Source of the DNA: an uncultured Clostridium sp.
GTDB taxonomy: Bacteria > Bacillota > Clostridia > Clostridiales > Clostridiaceae
Assembly: GCA_900547475.1 (NCBI GenBank)
Contig: URGW01000053.1
Span: 1 to 15,125, forward strand
DNA length: 15,125 bases
Reading direction: 5' to 3'
The notes below the pieces were generated by a model. That model did no database searches, had not been told where the DNA came from, and saw only the letters and a program-made list of their open reading frames with translations. This document shows positions 7,929-14,419 of this stretch, one piece after another. Each line of letters opens with the position of its first letter. Positions within the stretch are counted from its first letter, which is position 1. A program made the translations under genes and the position numbers.

Positions 7929-8978
7929 GTGAAAAGAAAGATTGCAATAAGTTGTATAGGAATTATTTTACTAACTATACTTACAGGTTGTGTTAGAAAA
8001 GAAACAACTATATCAAAAGAATATGATTTAGGAGTAGTGTACACATCAACAGTAAATGAAGAATCTAATATATCTACATATACAGATTTGGGAAATTATG
8101 TCGAAACGGCAAAACTAAATGTAGGTGGAGTTAATTTGGCTAATTTTTCAAAGAGGACTATAACTAATAAGGATAAGGTATATTATACAATGCCTGTATT
8201 AGGAAATAAATCTCAAGACTTTATAATTGAATTAAACAAAAAAGACTTGTCTTATAGTAAAATTCAAAATTGTAATAAAAGAAGTGTAACTTCATTTGAT
8301 GTTGATGATACTTATGCTTACTTAGGTGTCTCATCACTTTCTGAAACTAATCTAAGTAAAGTAAAAATAGATAACAAAAATGTGGAAAATCAAATATCTA
8401 TCGAAGGACAGTGCATATATTTATTAGAGGATAGTGATTATATATATACATTCAATGTGATTAATAATGATACATTGAACTATATCAATTTATTCCAATT
8501 AAATAAATCTGATTTTAGTGTTGTAAATACTATAAAAATTGATAATTCACTTTTTATAACAGACGCAATTATTAAATATAATACAATATATGCACTAATT
8601 AATAGAGATGGTGTTGACGCATTATCTAATATAATGGTTAAAATACATTTAGATTCTCAAGAAGTTGAAAACGTAGAAATACCATTTAATAATTTAAATA
8701 ATCTGTATGCTGTAGATAATTATTTGTATATTATTGAAGGTAGTTATACAAATTCAGAAATTACACAGAATAGAGTCTGTAGATTTGATATTAATACTAA
8801 AGATATACAAACATTTAATACTGAGAATCAACATACATTAACTGTAATGAAGAATAATAAATTGTACTCAACAGATGGAATAAACATGTATATCTATGAT
8901 GTTAAAAATGGCTTTAATTTGCTTAGTAACTTTGAATTAAAAACAGATAAAGATATGGTTCTATCAGCGATATTTTAA
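7929..8978 (+). CDS. lipoprotein cargo with beta-propeller-like repeats
   Basis: A 349-aa secreted lipoprotein carried inside the transposon. The signal peptide has Lys/Arg at 2-4, a hydrophobic core, and the lipobox LTGC with Cys21 as lipidation site, so it should sit on the outer face of the membrane. The mature part is rich in short beta-type segments with recurring patterns such as YLYIIEGS, NRVCRFDINTKDIQTF and NMYIYDVKNGF, about 40-50 residues apart, resembling beta-propeller blades. No enzyme motif is visible. The GTG start follows AAAAGGGGG at 8-nt spacing, and a strong terminator lies 12 nt after the stop. The 113-bp upstream gap has AT-rich -10-like boxes (TATAAT at 7890), so it may have its own promoter. 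Function unknown; sensing or surface binding would be guesses. Confidence 0.85.
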   Translation: MKRKIAISCIGIILLTILTGCVRKETTISKEYDLGVVYTSTVNEESNISTYTDLGNYVETAKLNVGGVNLANFSKRTITNKDKVYYTMPVLGNKSQDFIIELNKKDLSYSKIQNCNKRSVTSFDVDDTYAYLGVSSLSETNLSKVKIDNKNVENQISIEGQCIYLLEDSDYIYTFNVINNDTLNYINLFQLNKSDFSVVNTIKIDNSLFITDAIIKYNTIYALINRDGVDALSNIMVKIHLDSQEVENVEIPFNNLNNLYAVDNYLYIIEGSYTNSEITQNRVCRFDINTKDIQTFNTENQHTLTVMKNNKLYSTDGINMYIYDVKNGFNLLSNFELKTDKDMVLSAIF

Positions 8979-8990
8979 ATAATAACATTA

Positions 8991-9040
8991 AAATAAGGCT
9001 CTGTTAAAAGAATTCTTTTAACAGAGCCTTATTTTTTTAT
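8991..9040 (+). terminator. strong intrinsic terminator after the lipoprotein gene
   Basis: A perfect 20-bp inverted repeat (8991-9010 with 9015-9034) surrounds the 4-nt loop AATT. The stem core is GGCTCTGTT with its complement, and the descending arm runs into seven T residues. The symmetric A and T flanks make it usable from both directions, insulating the element's genes from the right flank. Confidence 0.92.
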
Positions 9041-9062
9041 ACACATTATTTTGTTATAAATC

Positions 9063-9107
9063 AAGAGATTTATACTGCGATTTATAATGTGATTTTGTAT
9101 GAGATTT
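9063..9107 (-). repeat. subterminal 12-bp-period motif array D at the right end (four units)
   Basis: Units start at 9063, 9075, 9087 and 9099: AAGAGATTT, CTGCGATTT, ATGTGATTT and ATGAGATTT, each exactly 12 bp apart. On the minus strand these read as AAATCxCAx-type units entering the element, mirroring array A. They end 32 bp from the right tip (43 bp at the left). Several units are degenerate at the centre of the core, so this array is weaker than the left ones. Confidence 0.7.
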
Positions 9108-9113
9108 ATAACA

Positions 9114-9139
9114 TTTGCACCTCAATACGGAACCCGTTG
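9114..9139 (-). repeat. right terminal inverted repeat
   Basis: Its reverse complement begins CAACGGGTTCCGT and ends GGTGCAAA, matching the left end at 23 of 26 positions. The tip at 9139 is followed at once by the second TCATAAATG. Confidence 0.9.
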
Positions 9140-9148
9140 TCATAAATG
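9140..9148. repeat. target site duplication, right copy
   Basis: TCATAAATG is identical to 5353-5361. It borders the terminal repeat on its left and the right terminator arm AGCTCCTTTATT (9149-9160) on its right. Confidence 0.9.
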
Positions 9149-9167
9149 AGCTCCTTTATTGTTATTC
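9149..9167 (-). terminator. right half of the split bidirectional terminator
   Basis: AGCTCCTTTATT (9149-9160) is the exact complement of 5339-5350, followed by GTTATTC. Before the insertion it also served as terminator for the minus-strand gene whose stop is at 9222. That gene's transcripts now run into the right end of the element, where the symmetric hairpin at 8991-9034 could stop them. Confidence 0.75.
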
Positions 9168-9221
9168 CAAGATTTAAACTAGCACTATTTAAAATAACAT
9201 GAAATATTAAGTAGATGTTTA

Positions 9222-9566
9222 TTAAACTGCAACATTAAGAATTTCTTCTACCTTCTTTTTGGAAGTTGGAATTATTCCACAATTAGGAGTTGAATATGGT
9301 AAATAACGAATATTTAAGCTTTTTCTTTCAGCAAATAAAGCTTCATATTTGTTAGAAGGTTTATTTGATTCAATGCTTTTAATTAATCCTTGTTCTACAA
9401 ATTTCCTTTCAGAAATATTGTATAGTAAATAGAAAATATCTTCATCTTTGGCATCACTAATTAATCTTTCTGCATTTAAATTATTTATTTTAAAGTTATA
9501 CCCATTAAGTAATTTGTGGGTATTAGTCTCTGATTTCGCGTTAGTTCTTAAAATATAATATCTCAT
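9222..9566 (-). CDS. hypothetical protein, 114 aa
   Basis: No family recognised. The protein is soluble-looking with no signal peptide or membrane segment. It has a mixed composition with an N-terminal beta-like start (MRYYILRTNAKSE), a central part rich in charged residues and aromatics (DEDIFYLLYNISERKFVEQG), and a tail resembling a short helix (SKKKVEEILNVAV). The two cysteine-free thirds and single Cys96 give no metal site. The start is well supported: GGGGAGAG lies 8 nt upstream of the ATG on the minus strand. It converges on glgP and shared its bidirectional terminator before the transposon split it. A possible promoter lies about 110 nt upstream (9677-9705). Confidence 0.75.
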   Translation of the reverse strand: MRYYILRTNAKSETNTHKLLNGYNFKINNLNAERLISDAKDEDIFYLLYNISERKFVEQGLIKSIESNKPSNKYEALFAERKSLNIRYLPYSTPNCGIIPTSKKKVEEILNVAV

Positions 9567-9995
9567 AAAAAAAATCTCTCCCCATTTAAGTGTGTATTTT
9601 TATAAAATTAACTATTCATTAATTTTAGTAATTTTCTTATTTAATTATAAGTAGTTTGGCCACTCTACAATTATATATAATATCATTTATGGAAAATAAA
9701 GTAAATTAATAAAAGGCTATTTTTGTACAAGTAAATCTGATAAAAATATACATTATATTATTATAAAAGCTAGAATTTTAGAGAGAAATTATATAATTTA
9801 GTTTTTAATTTATATTTGAAGAGTATAGACATTTATAAAAATATTTACAATTATAAACTTATAAATTACATATTAGTATATAATTGTAATTAAAGTATTA
9901 CTATTTTAATGTTTTTTGTGTACAATTAATATAATAATTGTTAAAAAATCATATTAAATTATACGTTAAATAGTTAAAAAATTTGAGGTGAATTT
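9567..9995. other. 429-bp gene-free AT-rich intergenic region
   Basis: This separates the divergent genes at 9566 and 9996, so both promoters should lie here. A minus-strand candidate is listed separately. On the plus strand, TTTACA (9844) with TACATA (9867) at 17-bp spacing and isolated TATAAT boxes at 9879 and 9930 are possible but unconvincing. No open frame with a ribosome binding site, RNA gene or sizeable repeat was seen. Confidence 0.5.
9677..9705 (-). promoter_or_regulatory. candidate sigma-A promoter for the 114-aa gene
   Basis: On the minus strand, TTTACT (-35) and TATTAT (-10) are separated by 17 bp, giving a start about 100 nt before the ATG at 9566. In such an AT-rich region chance matches are common. 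Confidence 0.35.
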
Positions 9996-10568
9996 ATGAA
10001 TCATATAGGAACAAAAACTATTGAAACAAATAGATTGATTTTAAGAAAATTTAAAATAGCTGATTCTGAAGATATGTTTAAAAATTGGAGTAGCGATTCT
10101 AAAGTAACAAAATATTTATCTTGGAAAGCACATAATAGCATTAAAGATTCAGAAGAAATTATCAATATGTGGATATCAAATTATGATAATAATAATGTTT
10201 ATAATTGGGTAATTGAGTTAAAAGAAACTAATGAGGCGATAGGAAGTATATCAGTTGTTAATTTAGAAGAGACGAATAAGTCTTGTGAAATAGGTTATTG
10301 TATAGGAAGGGAATATTGGAGTAAAGGGATAACAACAGAGGCTTTACAAAATATAATAGATTATTTATTTAGAGAAGTCGGTGTAAATAGAATTTGTGCA
10401 AAGCACGATATCGAAAATATGGCCTCAGGAGAAGTAATGAAAAAATGTAAAATGACTTATGAAGGTACATTGAGAGAGGTTCAATTTAGAGATGATAGAT
10501 TTTGTAGTTTATCATTTTATTCAATTTTAAAAAGTGAGTGGATAAAAAAATCTATCTTCTTCAAATAA
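9996..10568 (+). CDS. GNAT acetyltransferase, RimJ/RimL type
   Basis: A 190-aa acetyl-CoA-dependent N-acetyltransferase. It opens with IETNRLILRKFKIAD (9-23), the usual start of the RimJ/RimL-like branch (Acetyltransf_3). It continues with WVIELKETNEAIGSISV (71-87) and the acetyl-CoA loop region GYCIGREYWSKGITTEAL (100-117), and ends in the expected NMASGEVMKKCKMTYEGTLRE pattern (141-161). Members of this branch acetylate ribosomal proteins, antibiotics or small amines; the substrate cannot be assigned. The ribosome binding site TTGAGGTGA is close to the ATG. The lipoprotein gene downstream starts 22 nt after its stop and is probably cotranscribed. Confidence 0.9.
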   Translation: MNHIGTKTIETNRLILRKFKIADSEDMFKNWSSDSKVTKYLSWKAHNSIKDSEEIINMWISNYDNNNVYNWVIELKETNEAIGSISVVNLEETNKSCEIGYCIGREYWSKGITTEALQNIIDYLFREVGVNRICAKHDIENMASGEVMKKCKMTYEGTLREVQFRDDRFCSLSFYSILKSEWIKKSIFFK

Positions 10569-10590
10569 AATCAATTTAAATGGAGGGAAT

Positions 10591-11049
10591 ATGAAAAAAA
10601 ATTATAATTATATTTTTATCATTGTAATAATGATGTTTATATTTTATGGATGTTCAAGGAAAACTTTAGATGTTTCAAGTTTACAACCATCAGATATTGT
10701 TATAGATTGTGATAATATAAATGTAACAGTACAAGAAGAGACTATTAAATCTTCAAAAGAAAATATTACTTTAATTTTAGAAAACAAAACAGAATATGAA
10801 TACTTTTATGGAGTTGATTTTGAATTAGAAGTGGAATTGGATAATCAATGGTATAAGATACCCTTCGATAAAAATCATGAATTTATAGAGATTGGATTGA
10901 TATTAAAGGGAAATGGTAAATCTAATGAAGAGATAGAATTATCTAAGTATTTTTCAGACTTGCCAGAGGGGAAGTACCGTGTCGTAAAAACTTTTTATCT
11001 TGACGGTTTAAAAAACGTTGTAGCTGGTTTATTTAATATAAAGAAATAA
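10591..11049 (+). CDS. small Ig-like-domain lipoprotein
   Basis: A 152-aa lipoprotein. Lys2 and Lys3, a hydrophobic core (8-19) and a lipobox-like FYGC place the lipidated cysteine at residue 21. The mature part has a beta-rich layout: ITLILENKTEYEYFYGVDFELEV is followed by WYKIPF, a gap, then LPEGKYRVVKTFYL and a final FNI strand. This resembles, from memory, the small bacterial Ig-like domain (Big_14-type) seen in Firmicute lipoproteins, where a 'NxTxxxYxYGxxFxLE...WYxIP...LxxGxYR' pattern recurs. No enzyme motif is seen. GGAGGG precedes the ATG by 6 nt. It follows the GNAT gene closely. The role is unknown beyond cell-surface location. Confidence 0.82.
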   Translation: MKKNYNYIFIIVIMMFIFYGCSRKTLDVSSLQPSDIVIDCDNINVTVQEETIKSSKENITLILENKTEYEYFYGVDFELEVELDNQWYKIPFDKNHEFIEIGLILKGNGKSNEEIELSKYFSDLPEGKYRVVKTFYLDGLKNVVAGLFNIKK

Positions 11050-11242
11050 ATCTTATATTTTCCTATTTTATTAATAAAAGAAAACTGAAAATTTAAAAGT
11101 AAGTAAGGTAGTTCTTTAATATAGTATTTAATATTTTTATGTAAATTATAGGATATTTAGTATGTAATTTTATTAAAAGGTATATTATAGGATGAATATT
11201 TGTATCAAAGAAAAAATTAATTTAATAATAGGGAGGGTGAAA

Positions 11243-11313
11243 ATGGATATTAATACCGTAAAACTATTATGAGTATTAAATGGGAAGCAATAGTAAATAT
11301 GATAATATTTTAA
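11243..11313 (+). pseudogene. tiny open-frame remnant with a good ribosome binding site
   Basis: GGGAGGGTGAAA precedes an ATG at 11243 that opens only MDINTVKLL before TGA. Overlapping ATGA begins a second short frame (11269-11313, MSIKWEAIVNMIIF). A strong ribosome binding site in front of a nine-codon frame suggests the 5' end of a lost gene or, less likely, a leader peptide for the protease gene that starts 23 nt later. Neither short frame matches anything I recognise. Confidence 0.25.
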
Positions 11314-11336
11314 GGGATTGGGAGTGAATATATTAT

Positions 11337-12047
11337 ATGAAAAATATACTCAACAAATGTGATAATGAGTTAAATGTTAGTAAAGTTGATGGGGTTTTAG
11401 CTATATTTATGATTGGTTATGTATTTTTTTCTACGGCTATAGATAGGTACATAGTATTTGATTTAGTGCTATGGGATAAATTTGCAAGCTATTTCAATAA
11501 TAGATTATTTGCAAGGTTTTTATTTCATATTCCACTAAGTTTATTTCAAATATTGCCTATTTTTATTATATTGAAGTATAGAAAACAAAGTCTAAAATCA
11601 ATAGGTTTTAATAAAGTAAAAATATTAAAACAAATAAGTATAGGGATAATATTATATATTCCTCTATATTTGTTATTATTAATTTTAAATTGGGTACAAG
11701 GTATTAATTTCAACTTAGATTCAATGTCAATTTGGAATTTCTTATATATGTTGATTGAAATAGCACTTGTAGAAGAAATTATTTTCAGAGGGTTTCTTCA
11801 ACAAAGGCTAAAAGGATTGATAAAAAATAAATATGTAAATTTATTAGTTGTAGCTTTTGTTTTTGGAAGTATTCATATACCTTTCATATTAGCTCAAAGT
11901 AATCTTACTTTTTTTCAAGTTTTTATATCAGTAATTCCTAAAATGATTATGCATATTTATTTTGTAGGTATATATAAGGCTGGAAATAATAGTGTTCTAT
12001 CAGCTACTATAGCTCATGGAGTAAACAATTTTATTGCAACTTTATAA
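11337..12047 (+). CDS. CPBP-family intramembrane metalloprotease
   Basis: A 236-aa polytopic membrane protein of the CPBP/CaaX-protease-like (Abi) family. The defining motifs are present: EEIIFRG (146-152, Glu146/Glu147 and Arg151), FVFGSIHIPF with His180, and the C-terminal ATIAHGVNNF with His227 and Asn231. These residues form the proposed metal-binding intramembrane active site. Hydrophobic segments lie near 20-33, 60-79, 100-119, 135-146, 167-185, 191-200 and 204-213. Bacterial members act in bacteriocin self-immunity, processing of prenylated or signal peptides, or are of unknown role; no bacteriocin gene is visible nearby. GGGAG lies about 12 nt before the ATG, a slightly long spacing. 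Gaps on both sides suggest it is transcribed alone or with the following GNAT. Confidence 0.88.
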   Translation: MKNILNKCDNELNVSKVDGVLAIFMIGYVFFSTAIDRYIVFDLVLWDKFASYFNNRLFARFLFHIPLSLFQILPIFIILKYRKQSLKSIGFNKVKILKQISIGIILYIPLYLLLLILNWVQGINFNLDSMSIWNFLYMLIEIALVEEIIFRGFLQQRLKGLIKNKYVNLLVVAFVFGSIHIPFILAQSNLTFFQVFISVIPKMIMHIYFVGIYKAGNNSVLSATIAHGVNNFIATL

Positions 12048-12132
12048 TTGAGAATATAATAATATTCTAGAGTGTTCGGTAGGCTAAATAAACAATTGTT
12101 TTATATTGTAAATAAAAAGGGGTTGATTTGAA

Positions 12133-12627
12133 ATGATTATTCGTAAGGTTAAATTAGACGATGCAAACAATTTATTAAGCATGTTATTGTGTTTAGATAA
12201 AGAAACTAAATATATGTTATTAGAGCCTAATGAAAGAGATAATGATGTTAGTAGAGTACAAGGAATGATACAACAAAGCATCAATGGAGCTAATCTTTTA
12301 TTAGTTGCAGAGGAAGAAAATACTATTGTAGGTTTTCTTTCTGCTCAAAGAGGAGTGTTAAAAAGAATTAAACATACAGCGTATATCGTTGTTGGAATTC
12401 GTGAAGCTCATAGAGGAAAAGGAATTGGAACAAAATTCTTTTCAGAATTAGATTTATGGGCAAAAGAAAACTTAATTTCAAGACTTGAACTAACAGTAAT
12501 GTGTCCTAATGTTATTGCAAAACATTTATATGAAAAGAATGGATTTGAGATAGAAGGTATTAAAAAGAAATCTATGTTAGTTGATGGTGTATATGTAGAC
12601 GAATTTTATATGGCAAAGTTATATTAA
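12133..12627 (+). CDS. GNAT acetyltransferase
   Basis: A 164-aa acetyl-CoA-dependent acetyltransferase of the common GNAT fold. The N-terminal MIIRKVKLDDANNLL is typical. Motif A is VVGIREAHRGKGIGTKFFSEL (86-106) with the pyrophosphate-binding RGKGIG. The C-terminal HLYEKNGFEIEG (131-142) is the conserved motif B region, and the end (KKSMLVDGVYVDEFYMAKLY) is that of the RimL/YhhY-like group that modifies amines. The substrate is not assignable. AAAAGGGG lies upstream of the ATG. An 85-bp gap separates it from the protease gene. Confidence 0.9.
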   Translation: MIIRKVKLDDANNLLSMLLCLDKETKYMLLEPNERDNDVSRVQGMIQQSINGANLLLVAEEENTIVGFLSAQRGVLKRIKHTAYIVVGIREAHRGKGIGTKFFSELDLWAKENLISRLELTVMCPNVIAKHLYEKNGFEIEGIKKKSMLVDGVYVDEFYMAKLY

Positions 12628-12685
12628 TGATAAAAATTATATTAAGAGCTATTACTAATTTTAATCTATTGAGAGGTGTCTTATT

Positions 12686-12792
12686 ATGGATAAAAAACAA
12701 GTATAAATTCTAATAAAGTGGCTTGGTTATTATTATGTTTAACTATAAGGGGAGTATTGGGTATACTTGCTTGGAATATAAAGTTATTATAA
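12686..12792 (+). pseudogene. frameshifted small membrane protein, about 35 aa
   Basis: GAGAGGTG precedes an ATG at 12686 that reads MDKKQV and stops at 12704-12706. One frame back, from 12706, the sequence reads NSNKVAWLLLCLTIRGVLGILAWNIKLL and stops at 12790. Joining the two gives a credible 35-residue single-span membrane peptide, so one base seems to have been lost near 12700-12706. Programmed slippage is possible but there is no slippery heptamer. Two further small membrane-type frames follow directly. Confidence 0.55.
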
Positions 12793-12821
12793 ATACGAAT
12801 AATTTTAATGGGGGGTAATTT

Positions 12822-12911
12822 ATGGATTTTTTATATTGGGGAGGTATAGGAATTATTTTTTGTGTAGTCCAATTTTTGATTTTAAGTAAAGTAAAAAAAG
12901 TATTGGATTAG
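12822..12911 (+). CDS. 29-aa single-span membrane peptide
   Basis: The ATG at 12822 follows a very strong GGGGGG ribosome binding site by 6 nt. The product has one hydrophobic segment (YWGGIGIIFCVVQFLIL) and a basic tail (SKVKKVLD), the inside-positive layout of a small membrane peptide. It sits between a broken membrane peptide gene and a 61-aa two-span protein gene whose start is 10 nt beyond its stop, suggesting a small operon. The peptide is not recognised; a toxin-like or regulatory role would be a guess. Confidence 0.55.
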   Translation: MDFLYWGGIGIIFCVVQFLILSKVKKVLD

Positions 12912-12921
12912 GTGGATACCT

Positions 12922-13107
12922 ATGGGAGTTACCATTGCTGGTTTTTTATTTTGCTTTGTGTTGTATCTTAATCTTTTTTGGACAAACTCTCCAAGTGTAA
13001 TTGCTGAAAGTCAACTCTTGGCATTAGTTCTTATAATACCAGTAAGTCTTTCGTTTATTGGTTGTTTGTTAGGTTATATTATTTATAAGTTATGCAATAG
13101 ATTTTAA
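12922..13107 (+). CDS. 61-aa two-span membrane protein
   Basis: It has two hydrophobic segments, about residues 4-20 (TIAGFLFCFVLYLNLFW) and 31-56 (LLALVLIIPVSLSFIGCLLGYIIY), separated by a polar loop, and ends in KLCNRF. GTGG (within AGGTGGATACCT) lies 6 nt before the ATG, and the start nearly abuts the 29-aa gene. No family is recognised. Its hydrophobicity and strong ribosome binding site support a real gene. Confidence 0.65.
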   Translation: MGVTIAGFLFCFVLYLNLFWTNSPSVIAESQLLALVLIIPVSLSFIGCLLGYIIYKLCNRF

Positions 13108-13148
13108 TATATTATGAGCAATAAATAGGAATTTATACGGAGGATATA

Positions 13149-13595
13149 ATGAATATTAGGAAAGCAAAAACAAATGATTTATCAAGAATAGCCGAAATAT
13201 ATGTTTTTAATAATAGGGTGAATTATTTTCCTATTTTTAAAGATGAGAAGTTTTCATTTGGAGAATTGCAAGTAGTTACTATGGCTGATAATTATTTTGG
13301 AAAAGATAAAATATTAAAAAATATATTAGTTTATGATGATGGTTTAATAAAAGGGTTCATTCAAATGAATGGGACTGAGATTTGTAAAATATATGTAGAT
13401 ACTTTTTTTCAAGGTGAAGGAATTGGAAAAGAACTGATAGAATATGCAATCAATGAGTATCACGCTAATAATCTTTGGGCATTAGAAAAAAATGAAAGAG
13501 CAATTTGTTTTTATAAAAAACATGGATTTAATTTAACTGGTCAAAAGAAATTTGAAGAAGATACTGTTGAGTATTTAGTTCAATTAACTAGATAA
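13149..13595 (+). CDS. GNAT acetyltransferase
   Basis: A 148-aa acetyl-CoA-dependent acetyltransferase. It begins MNIRKAKTNDLSRIAEIYV as in the YjaB/RimI-like group. It has VYDDGLIKGFIQMNG (61-75), the acetyl-CoA-binding IYVDTFFQGEGIGKELIEYA (81-100) with QGEGIG, and FYKKHGFNLTGQ (121-132) as motif B. The substrate cannot be assigned. A perfect CGGAGG lies just before the ATG. The truncated deaminase gene starts 21 nt after its stop, so the two are likely cotranscribed. Confidence 0.9.
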   Translation: MNIRKAKTNDLSRIAEIYVFNNRVNYFPIFKDEKFSFGELQVVTMADNYFGKDKILKNILVYDDGLIKGFIQMNGTEICKIYVDTFFQGEGIGKELIEYAINEYHANNLWALEKNERAICFYKKHGFNLTGQKKFEEDTVEYLVQLTR

Positions 13596-13616
13596 ATTTG
13601 AAAGAGAGATGATATT

Positions 13617-13817
13617 ATGGATGTTTGGGAAAAGTTATATTTAAAAGCGAAGGAGCAATATAAACCTGAAGAAGTATCACCATTTGTGTATGCACATCAT
13701 GTTGTTTGTGCCTTAGAAAGTGAGAATGGTGAAATTTTTACTGGATTTTGTATTGAAAGTTGTGGTGGAGTGATGAATTTATGTGCAGAAAGGGTCGCCA
13801 CATTAAATTATTGTTGA
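13617..13817 (+). pseudogene. truncated cytidine deaminase
   Basis: The 66-aa product carries the first half of a cytidine deaminase-like enzyme: AHHVVCALESENGEIFTGFCIE (27-48), then the zinc/proton-transfer motif CAE (Cys56, Glu58) in NLCAERVATLN. A working enzyme of this group has about 130 or more residues, with a second zinc motif PCxxC further on. Here the frame stops after LNYC and no PCxxC is found in any frame before the next gene (13818-13868), so the 3' half has been deleted. It could not bind zinc fully and is very likely inactive. The start at 13617 follows AAAGAGAG. Confidence 0.8.
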
Positions 13818-13868
13818 GAGTTGTAATGATACTAAAATATTTTGATGAAATAATGGAGGAGTACATAA

Positions 13869-14393
13869 ATGGTTTTATTAGTCGTTGATACACAAAAATT
13901 ATTAGTAAATAGTAAATTATATAATTTTAAAAATTTTGTTACAAATATTAAGGAATTAATTGATACATCAAGAAAAAATAACATAGAAGTATTATATGTA
14001 ATACATGATGATGGTGTAGAAAGTGATTTAACAAAAGGAAAAGATGGATTTGAAGTTTATGAAGAATTTAAGCCTATGGAACAAGAGAAAGTATTTATAA
14101 AAAATGTAAATAGTTCATTTAGAGGAACTGGTTTGTTGGAATATTTAAGAGAAAAGGGGGAAAAGGATATAATTGTTGTTGGACTTCAAACTGATAAATG
14201 TATTGATGCTACAATAAAGTGTGGTTTTGAACATGGGTTTAATATGATTGTACCAAGTTATGCTAACTCAACTGTTGATAATGACTTCTTTAGAGGAGAG
14301 CAAAGTTATAAATATTATAATGAATTTATATGGAAGGATAGATATGCTAAATGTATCGCTATTAGTGAAGTAATTAATATGTTGAAACGTTAA
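13869..14393 (+). CDS. isochorismatase-like cysteine hydrolase
   Basis: A 174-aa member of the isochorismatase/nicotinamidase superfamily. The catalytic triad is visible: Asp7 in LLVVDTQ, Lys78 in KVFIKNVNSSFRGTGL, and nucleophile Cys111 in VVGLQTDKCIDATIK, with the preceding Gly-Leu-Gln-Thr turn typical of the family. Members hydrolyse amides or vinyl ethers such as nicotinamide, isochorismate or peroxyureidoacrylate; the true substrate is not readable. Length is normal. GGAGGAG lies 7 nt before the ATG. It follows the truncated deaminase gene after a 51-bp gap, and no partner pathway gene is visible. Confidence 0.9.
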   Translation: MVLLVVDTQKLLVNSKLYNFKNFVTNIKELIDTSRKNNIEVLYVIHDDGVESDLTKGKDGFEVYEEFKPMEQEKVFIKNVNSSFRGTGLLEYLREKGEKDIIVVGLQTDKCIDATIKCGFEHGFNMIVPSYANSTVDNDFFRGEQSYKYYNEFIWKDRYAKCIAISEVINMLKR

Positions 14394-14419
14394 ATTCCAA
14401 TTTGAAGGGAAGAATTAAT

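Larger units (their letters stand above)
5362..9139. mobile_element. 3,778-bp transposon with 9-bp duplication, RHH gene, DDE transposase and lipoprotein cargo
   Basis: The two ends are inverted repeats matching at 23 of 26 positions, with the outermost 13 bp (CAACGGGTTCCGT) identical, and TCATAAATG is duplicated on both sides. Inside are a 90-aa ribbon-helix-helix-like gene, a zinc-finger/DDE transposase in two overlapping frames, a lipoprotein gene and a strong terminator, all on the plus strand. Short 12-bp-spaced motifs (core AAATCACAT) occupy both subterminal regions. A 9-bp duplication is seen in families such as IS1, IS4/IS10 and IS903, but the end sequence matches none that I recall. 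The preserved duplication and near-identical ends suggest a fairly recent insertion. Confidence 0.9.

Noticed and set aside
12048..12070. AGAATAT-AATA-ATATTCT hairpin after the protease gene as terminator
   Set aside because: The stem is all A/T except one pair and no T run follows, so it is too weak to call.
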